Below, piece by piece: positions 57,279 through 64,000 of a stretch of DNA of 64,000 bases. Source of the stretch: Gnetum montanum (taxonomy: Eukaryota; Streptophyta; Gnetopsida; Gnetales; Gnetaceae); contig MNCI01004338.1 in NCBI GenBank assembly GCA_015680685.1, forward strand, positions 10,316-74,315. The letters are read 5' to 3'. The position numbers and the translations under genes were made by a program. The notes beneath the pieces are model-generated. The model made no database searches. It was given only the letters and a program-made list of their open reading frames with translations, and was not told the DNA's origin. The stretch's first letter is position 1. Every line of letters begins with the position of its first letter.

Positions 57279-58129
57279 TGATGAGTGGCTAGGCACCCCT
57301 ATGTCCAACTATACGAATACGAGCATTCATGCGTGATCCAGTTGAACTCCAAGGATTAAGTGCTTATGCGCTTACATAGAACAAGGATGAGTTATGCGGT
57401 CATTGTCTTCCCAAGCTTACTTGTAAGGAACAATTGTATGGTTAAGTAAACTCAAGGTATACGATTTTTATGTTTTTTATGTTTTATGTTCTTGGTGCTT
57501 AAAATAGAGAAATGAAATAATTTAGTAACTAATTTGATTTAACTAATCAACTATTCTTTGACTAGTCCTAACACCAGCATCTATTCCCACTCTCTGGACA
57601 CATCTTAAACTAGTGTAACACTATTGGGATTACCAAACACGAGTTGTTATTGGATTACCAAGTGTTCCACGTATGCTCGAAGTGGTCGTGCGGAGTGTGC
57701 TAATTCGTTGATAATTAACAATTCAATAGAAATAACATTGATTAACTAATGAGAGTATCAAATAACAGTAAATAACATTAAATGCAATAATTAAGCTATT
57801 CTGAATGTTGCAAGGTTTATCACAAAGTTCGTCTTTATTTCAGAACACAAGGTGTGCTCAGGTACATAATGCTCGAATAAAGATCTATTCACTTTATGAC
57901 TCCTATTGTGAGCACTTAGAAATAATTCTAACTCTGGAAGGGAAAAATTGTAAGAGTTTGGCTAAGGGACTAAAAACTAATACAAAACCAAGTGCCCCTA
58001 TCTCTTATTTATGGGCAATGAGACAGCTTCTGACATCACATGTTCGATATCACTTTGGGATCTATGATATGATATCGTGTATCCGATATTGAGGGCCCGA
58101 TATCGAGGGTCCGATATCGGGACTGATCA
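57279..58129 (-). repeat. 3' LTR of element D
   Basis: The LTR is 851 bp. On the minus strand it begins TGATCAGTCCC at 58129 and ends CTCATCA at 57279. The U3 start has closely packed GATATCG words: CCGATATCGG, TCGATATCGG-like and CAATATCGG within about 60 bp. The R/U5 end matches those of E and F. Confidence 0.9.
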
Positions 58130-58150
58130 TACCCCCACGACTGAATGAAA
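58130..58150 (-). promoter_or_regulatory. Polypurine tract of element D
   Basis: Minus-strand CAGTCGTGGGGGTA lies directly before the LTR start TGATCAG, as in E and F. Confidence 0.85.
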
Positions 58151-60190
58151 ACTCATCCTCGAGTTCCTTACAAAATATTGGGAAGGTATGGTATTATTGA
58201 CTAAATGACAACTGATGGTGACATGGAATGACAAACTAAAAGTGCCCGGTGAATAGATCGACAAATGTATTACAACATTGGTGTTGATAACCATTGTGGT
58301 GNTGACAAATGTATTACAACATTGGTGTTGATAACCATTGTGGTGAACATTGTACATAGACAACATCCAGACCCTTATTTGACAACTTGAAGAGAGAGAG
58401 AGAAAAATTGAGGCATATTGCTGCTGATGTCAAAAATGTGCACACCATTGTTCATCCATGGCCACATGACCAAGCTTTGTTCCTTACATAGATGCTCTTG
58501 CTCCAATTCATTCTGAGTGCTCCCTACTATCCCAGTCCATTGTTCATGTGATCGCCATCTACACACACACACATAGTCACGAATTAGCAAGGGTAGATAA
58601 GATATAATGGAATTGATACCTTGCCTCGATATGAAGCACATTGGCTAGGTTGTGGGTATGGCAGATACTAGGTTAGAGGTTTGTAAGAAATAACTACTCA
58701 AGGTGTAGGGGTGAGATAAGTAATGGAATGGAAAAATTTGTGATAGGAACCCCCATGACTAAGAGCAAATCTCCGGTAGCAATAGGATGGAAAACGAAAG
58801 AAAAAAGGAAGATAAGAGGAATAACAATGGTGAAGCTTATAAAAATGCATAGAAGGGCAGAGAAAAATGAATGTTATAGATGGGGTAAAACGAGAAATAG
58901 TTGATTGTAAGAAATGTTGAAGGGGAAGAATGTAACAATTGCACCAAAAAAGAATGCCAGTGGATCCTCACCAAAGCAGGCTCATGCCCTTTGTGCCCTA
59001 ACAAACCCACAAACCAAAGAGTTTGTAGGCTTTAGGAATGACATATGGAGACAATAGTTAAGAAGTCATCTAGAAGAATTTACCAAAGAATAACAATGCA
59101 TCGAGTAAGATATAGACTAATCATAAAACTAGCAATGAGGTGGAATATGGAAAGAAATATGGAAAGAGAAGAGAGAATGGAATAGAATCCTGAAATTAAG
59201 GTTGTGTAAAGTCCCTTGTGTAGCATGTGGTTAAGGTGACTTAATAAAATTCAGTCCAAATCTAGATTAAAACTAAACACATCTAGTGACCTTGCATCAA
59301 CACACTTAACTAACCCATCCTCTTGAAGCAACAAGAATGCTTTTACAGAGAAACCACCATACCAAAAGGAGAGAATAGAGAAGTAGGAAGTGAAGAAGGG
59401 TCGTAGTTAGAGGGAACCTTTAGGCATGGGTAACATGTGTTTCTAGTACCATAACTAGTGCTTGTGGCCCATGTTCCTTTATTATGTCTAAGGATTGTGC
59501 TTTGAATTCCCACCAATTTTTTTTTGAGTGAGAACCACACCATGCAAAGACTTATTTGATTTAGTCAACTTCTTGATATTGGTCAATAGCAGAATAGTGG
59601 AAGACCTATGAAAAACATCCAAGTACCCAAGAGAATAGCCAGCACAAATGCATCGAATCGCCTTGAAGTCACACCCTTTTCAATCCATTGGAATCTATCC
59701 TTGGTTTGAAGAATACCAAGCCACCAATTCATCAATAGGTTTGTTTAGAAAAAGGAATAGTACAGTTCCAAAACAAAGGGAGATCATAGAGTTGAATGGA
59801 TGAATGGATGATGTGGACTCATTGCCTGTTTTATCAAAAGAAACCATATCTTAGCATGAACATTGAAAGTCAAAGGTAAAAACCAAACATTAGCAATCAA
59901 CACTATTATAGTACAATCCACCATCATGAGCACTTATTATATGATGAATGAGAGTAAATAAAAAAAATATAATAAAGAAAGAAATAGTAAAAATGTTAAC
60001 AATGGTGTAAAACAAAAACAAGTAAACATGAAAGAATAAAAAGATAAAAGAAACTGAGGGCTTAGAATACTAGCATTAATGACCATCTCCCCCACGACTA
60101 AGTTGGAAGGAGGAGATCCAAAATAATGAGTAGGGTTGTTCATCAACAGAGGTAGTGCTAGTATTGGCCATTTTGGGCTCATGGAAAGGT
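58151..60190 (-). other. Noncoding region of element D between integrase and the polypurine tract
   Basis: No intact ORF is present. It shares blocks with the internal part of element E (2243-4130). A 42 bp exact-looking duplication flanks a single N (58260-58301 and 58304-58345). Another small repeat is ACACACACACA at 58560-58571. No trace of a late env-position ORF like that of F is convincing here. Confidence 0.6.
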
Positions 60191-61430
60191 TTCGTGTACT
60201 AGATGTTGATCAATAATTTCTTATTCTAGCTTCCAGTTTTATAGATCATCATGGCCCCTGAAGAAAAAGTTTCATGAATGATATAAGGTCCTTCCCATAG
60301 TGTTTGAAATTTAGTTTGTTATGGCACATGTGCAGGATTCCAATAAAAAACCCTATCTCCTAGTTGGTATTTGACTTTTCTAATTTTTAGGTCATGACAT
60401 TGTTTGCTGAAGGCCTTGTGCAGTTCGTTGGATGACAAGGCAACTAATTAGTTTTCATCTAGAAAGTTAAGATTTATTAACCATTCTTTCTATGCTATAT
60501 TGAGGTCAAGGTTAAGGTCACATGTTGTAGATAGTGTACGGAGCTCAACTTGGATAGGAACTGTTGGAAGTTTACCATACACTAACTCATAGGGAGAGTA
60601 GCCTATAGGGAGTTTCCATGTGGAGTGGTAGGCCCAAAGAGCATCATTTAGTTTGGTGCTCTAGTCTTGCCTATACTTGCTAATGGTTTGTGTCAAGGTT
60701 TTTGTGATTTCCCTATTGGTGACTTTGGCTTGACCATTCGCTTGAGGATGATATGGTGTAGTCAGTTTATGCTCAATTCCTAAGCATTGCATCAACTTCT
60801 GAAAAGTTGCACCTGTAAAATGTGTACCATTATTAGAAATAAGTGCATGTGGCATGCCAAACCTATTTACAATTTATTTTTGAACAAATCTTACAGTGAT
60901 AGATGATGTACAGTTGGTAACAACAACTGCTTCTGCCCACTTTGTAAAATAGTCAACAACAACAACAATGTATGCTTTTTCATTAGACATTAGTGTAATA
61001 GGCCCCATGAAATCAATACCCCATATGTCAAAGGGTTCTAAGGGTTGAATCCATTATTGTGGACCCTCCATTCTAGTAGTCATCCCCCCATCGCATTGGC
61101 AGCACTCACAAGATTGGACAAAATGATGGGCATCTCGAAATAATGTAGGTCAATGATATCCTGCAAGCAAGATTTTAATGGCTATTCATCTCCTAGTGTA
61201 ATGACCCCCACAAGGGCCCTCATGAGCATCTTGAAGAATTCACAATTGATCTACATTAGGAACACACCATCGGACCAAGCCATTGGAACATACTTTGTAA
61301 AGGTGTTTGTTAATTTCCATGAAATGTTTGACTCGGTGAAGAAACTATTGTTTCTTTTTAATGTCCAAGCCTTGTGGTGTTTCTTGTGTGAGAAGATAGG
61401 TAAGAATACTACTATACCAATTTGTATCTA
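60191..61430 (-). pseudogene. pol: Integrase of element D, catalytic residues changed
   Basis: The zinc-binding part is visible at 61080-61170 (GYHxPTLFRDAHHFVQSCECCQ, read across a stop). The core has FDIWGIDFMGP (first Asp kept). The second conserved word reads ISNNGTHF instead of ISDNGTHF, and the third reads NGQAKVTN instead of NGQAEVTN, so the second Asp and the Glu of the D,D-E triad are both replaced. GYSPYELVYGKLPTVP and FQTLWEGPYIIHE (GPY-like) follow. Stops are scattered. The enzyme could not be active even without them. Confidence 0.85.
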
Positions 61431-61900
61431 TGGGTGATTGTTTATTACACTTGTAAAGAAGAGTTCATCAGGGAAGTGATCAGAAATTGGATATTTGTCC
61501 TCTTTGTTATCCTGTTGCAACCAAGATAATTGATTAGCAATAACATTCTTGGTGCCTTTACAATCTACTATTGTGATATCAAACTCTTGCAAGATCACCA
61601 ACCATTGTATGACACGAGGGCTCACCGTTGGTTTATTCATAAGGAACCGAGTCGCACTATGATCCATGTATAAAAATACCTTATAGCCTAATACATAGTG
61701 CCTAAATTTTTCTAGTGTAAATACCACAGCCATTAACTCTTTTTCTATTGTGGTATAGTTGAGTTGTGCACCAGAAATACTTTGCCTTGCACAATGAATG
61801 TAATAGAGACATTTTTGGTCATCTAACTGTGTAAGTATAGCTCCTAAAGCAAAATTGGATGCGTTAGTCATTATATGGAATGGTCTAGACCAGTTAGGAG
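61428..61900 (-). pseudogene. pol: RNase H of element D
   Basis: An open frame of 147 codons (61871 to 61428): TNASNFALGAILTQLDDQK (start of the Ty3/gypsy RNase H), NYTTIEKELMAVVFTLEKFR, GYKVFLYMDHSATRFLMNK, RVIQWLVILQEFDITIVD, then KGTKNVIANQLSWL. The canonical ADALSR-like end has become ANQLSWL. There is no second archaeal-type RNase H here, unlike element B, which agrees with Athila rather than Tat. Confidence 0.88.
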
Positions 61901-62765
61901 CTTGTAGAATGGGTGTTTCTACAAGCTTCTACTTCAAGGTTTAGAAAGGTATCTCACATTCCTTGGTCCATTCAAAGGGTATGTCCTTCTTCATTAGTTC
62001 GACCAACGATTTTGCGATCTTCGAAAAGTTCTCAATGAAACATCTATAATAGCTAGTATGTTCAAGGAATGATCAGACGTTTTTTATAGTTTCTGGTTGA
62101 TGAGTGATTCCTTGGATGACTCTAATCTTTTCAAGATCTACCTCCATCCATGTTTGTGAAATTTTATGCCCTAATGCAATGCCCTCTTAGACCATTAAAT
62201 GGCTTTTCTACCAATTGAGCCTTAGGTTGGTTTCAACACATCATTTCTATACCTACTCTAATTGGTCTAATGCTTGTTCAAAGTCTACTCCATAGGTGGA
62301 GAAATCATCCATAAAACCCTCCACACCATTTCCTATTTGTTGTTAAAATATACTAAGAACCAGACATTGAAATGTTGCTAAAGCATTGCAGAAGCCAAAT
62401 GGCATCTACCTATATGCAAATGTCCCCCAAGGACTCATGAATGTAGTCTTGGCTTGGTCTTCTGGTGCTATTTGAATTTGATTATACCCACTATAACCAT
62501 CTAGAAAACTATAATAGCAATGCCTTGCAATGGTATCTAAGACTTGGTTAATGAATGGCAATGGGAAATGGTCTTTAAATATTACCATGTTTAATAGCCT
62601 AAATTCTATACACATCCTCCATTTACCTTCCTTTTTAGGTACAATGACTAATGGGCTAACCCATTCATTGTTAGCAATGGGGTAGATGAACCCATCCTTT
62701 AGAAGTTGTTCAATTTCTTCTTTAACTACTTGCTTAAGCTTTGGGTTCAGTTGTCTTTGGGGTTG
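61901..62765 (-). pseudogene. pol: Reverse transcriptase of element D
   Basis: WRMCIEFRLLN-type start at about 62615, FPLPFINQVLDTIA, YSFLDGYSGYNQIQIAPEDQ, TTFMSPWGTFAYR, then after a stop FMDDFSTYG with the catalytic MDDF at 62301-62312 (both aspartates kept). The part before it has WVSPLVIVPKKEGKWR. The ORF 62615-62406 covers only the middle. Stops at about 62405, 62345, 62188 and elsewhere split the domain. Confidence 0.88.
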
Positions 62766-63131
62766 TCATCGAGGCTTCATAGAGGGGTCAGTGTAAATTC
62801 TATGTTGGCATATGCTAGGATTGATTCTGGTTAATTCAGGATATAACCAAGCAAAGGATTTTGACCATTTGTTTACCATCTTTAGCAGTTTTTTTTTTTG
62901 AGGAGTGAGTTTAGCGTTAATGATTACCAATTTTTCATTCTTGAGAAATGTATACTCCATATTGGTTGAAAATGATTTTAATTCAAGGGCCTTTCGCTTA
63001 AACTCATCAGAGATTTCCAACTTTTCCCAGTTGATATTTTCAGTGTCAGTGCTTGGAAGTTGGTAATGGACTTGCTCTAATGCATTTATGCTATCAATAT
63101 AGGCACAAGTCAAGCTCTTAGTTAGTTCCAT
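62766..63131 (-). pseudogene. pol: Protease-RT connector of element D
   Basis: An open frame of 121 codons ends just before RT: LELKSFSTNMEYTFLKNEKL, VNKWSKSFAWLYPELTRINP and SICQHRIYTDPSMKPR. The last two are the conserved words that lead into RT in Athila-like elements. It has no stop inside. It continues into RT after one stop near 62766. Confidence 0.8.
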
Positions 63132-63343
63132 GCATATAGTTGAATTTCTCTCTTGGTCAGCTGTTAACCACTAGGTTCCTTCTTATCTTGTGGTTGCTGC
63201 ATACAGGCATCTTTGTATGTTAGATACTTGTGCACACTCGTTGCATGCAAGCAATGTTAAGCATTGTACAGACTAGGACTTCTGCATGCAGTTGCACCCT
63301 ATGTCACTATATGTGGTGCATGGAACTTTCTTCTTCTTGATCT

Positions 63344-63871
63344 TCACAAACACATTTTATTTTGATATCTCGAGGAAAGATCACATATTCCTAGGCATGC
63401 ATCAATTGCACTTAGCCATGCTCTTCCCATTATGATTAGGAAGTCCCCCTTACAGTTGTTGACTTGGATCACTAGGAAATCAACTAGATATGACCACCCA
63501 CACACAGTGGTGACAATGTCCTCCACTAGTCCCAATGGGACAGTGATGGACTAGTCGACTAACTCTAAATGAATGTTACTCTTCTTTAGCAGAGGTAGGT
63601 TCTAGGCTCTATACATTTCCTGGGAGATTAAATTAACACTAGATCCTGAATCCAAAAGAGCTTTATAGGGCTTATTTCCAATGATTTGTAAATAAATAAG
63701 AGGACTTCTAGGGTCAAATAATTTCCTAGGAAGATGGCCAACTTTAATCCAATTAGTGATTCCATGAGCTAACATGGCCGTATGCGTAGGATGCGATTTT
63801 TGGTTCAAAGGAAGCTCCGAAGATTCGAATGATGATGAGGAGTTTGGAAAATTAGCCGCTTGTGATTGCAA
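63344..63871 (-). pseudogene. pro: Aspartic protease of element D
   Basis: The frame 63871-63602 has PLIYLQIIGNKPYKALLDSG and SSVNLISQEMYRA, with the active-site D-S-G-S intact. The second half (63535-63344) has GWSYLVDFLVIQVN, DFLIIMGRAWLSAIDA (the ILGRPWL-like block). A stop near 63600 separates the halves. Upstream of 63871 the gag-protease junction runs to the window edge. Confidence 0.85.
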
Positions 63872-64000
63872 GGAGTTTGTTGGATTGTTGGTTCAAAAGA
63901 AAGATCTCTTTTTTGTGTGGTTGTCTAAACCAATAGTAGGTTGAAGAATGATAACCCTTGTAACATTATGTTGCTGTGGCTGAGCAGGAAGCTCGCCCTG

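Larger units (their letters stand above)
57279..64000 (-). mobile_element. Element D: Athila-like retrotransposon, 3' portion, cut by the window edge
   Basis: Minus-strand order from the right edge: protease, connector, RT, RNase H, integrase, about 2 kb noncoding, polypurine tract, 3' LTR. The LTR belongs to the same family as those of E and F. The RT active site FMDDFSTYG and the DSGSSVN protease site fit the Athila lineage. No chromodomain is seen. The 5' LTR and gag lie outside the window. Confidence 0.9.

Overview
This window is from a large, retrotransposon-rich plant nuclear genome. The evidence is a DUF247 gene with a plant-type intron, several Ty3/gypsy elements of two plant lineages, and AT-rich intergenic DNA. 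Nested elements together with a DUF247 family suggest a seed plant, and a gymnosperm is plausible, but nothing seen here fixes the species. The sequence contains a 644 bp run of N (14570-15213) and two single Ns (707 and 58302).

Layout. 1-2242: 5' end of a minus-strand Tat-like element (A), inserted into the 3' part of a plus-strand Athila-like element (E, 2243-4982). 4983-5770: inverted LTR remnants. 5771-8600: gene-poor DNA. 8640-9375: a diverged tandem array just upstream of the DUF247 gene (9508/9681-11648, one intron). 11649-17518: intergenic DNA and the assembly gap. 17519-51804: a three-level nest of LTR retrotransposons. 51810-53590: AT-rich spacer. 53600-54840: a broken DUF247 paralogue. 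54905-57110: a pair of long direct repeats. 57279-64000: the 3' portion of a minus-strand Athila-like element (D) with PR, RT, RNase H and IN, cut by the window edge.

The nest. Element F (Athila-like, 17519-51804, TSD TAGCC) holds element B (Tat-like, 19128-45648, TSD CATGG), which holds element C (Tat-like, minus strand, 32675-40691, TSD CCTCG). The target duplications are exact at all three levels, so the order of insertion is F, then B, then C. B carries gag, protease, RT, RNase H, a second archaeal-type RNase H and integrase, all broken by stops. C has gag and protease only. F has gag and a late ORF but no recognisable pol. D carries pol and has LTRs of the same family as F and E.

Main discovery candidate. 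Between the protease and RT of element B, on the opposite strand (30741 down to 25644), lies an eight-exon gene. Its GT-AG introns keep codon phase across all junctions. Its second and third exons resemble the NLI-interacting-factor/FCP1 type HAD phosphatase domain with the catalytic aspartates gone. It is now broken by stops and one frameshift. It looks like a captured or long-resident antisense passenger gene of this retroelement family. The same family also carries repeated noncoding motifs (arrays built on CAGCGT/ACGCTG, and a roughly 20 bp TAAACTGGC motif) in its LTRs, leaders and 3' regions.
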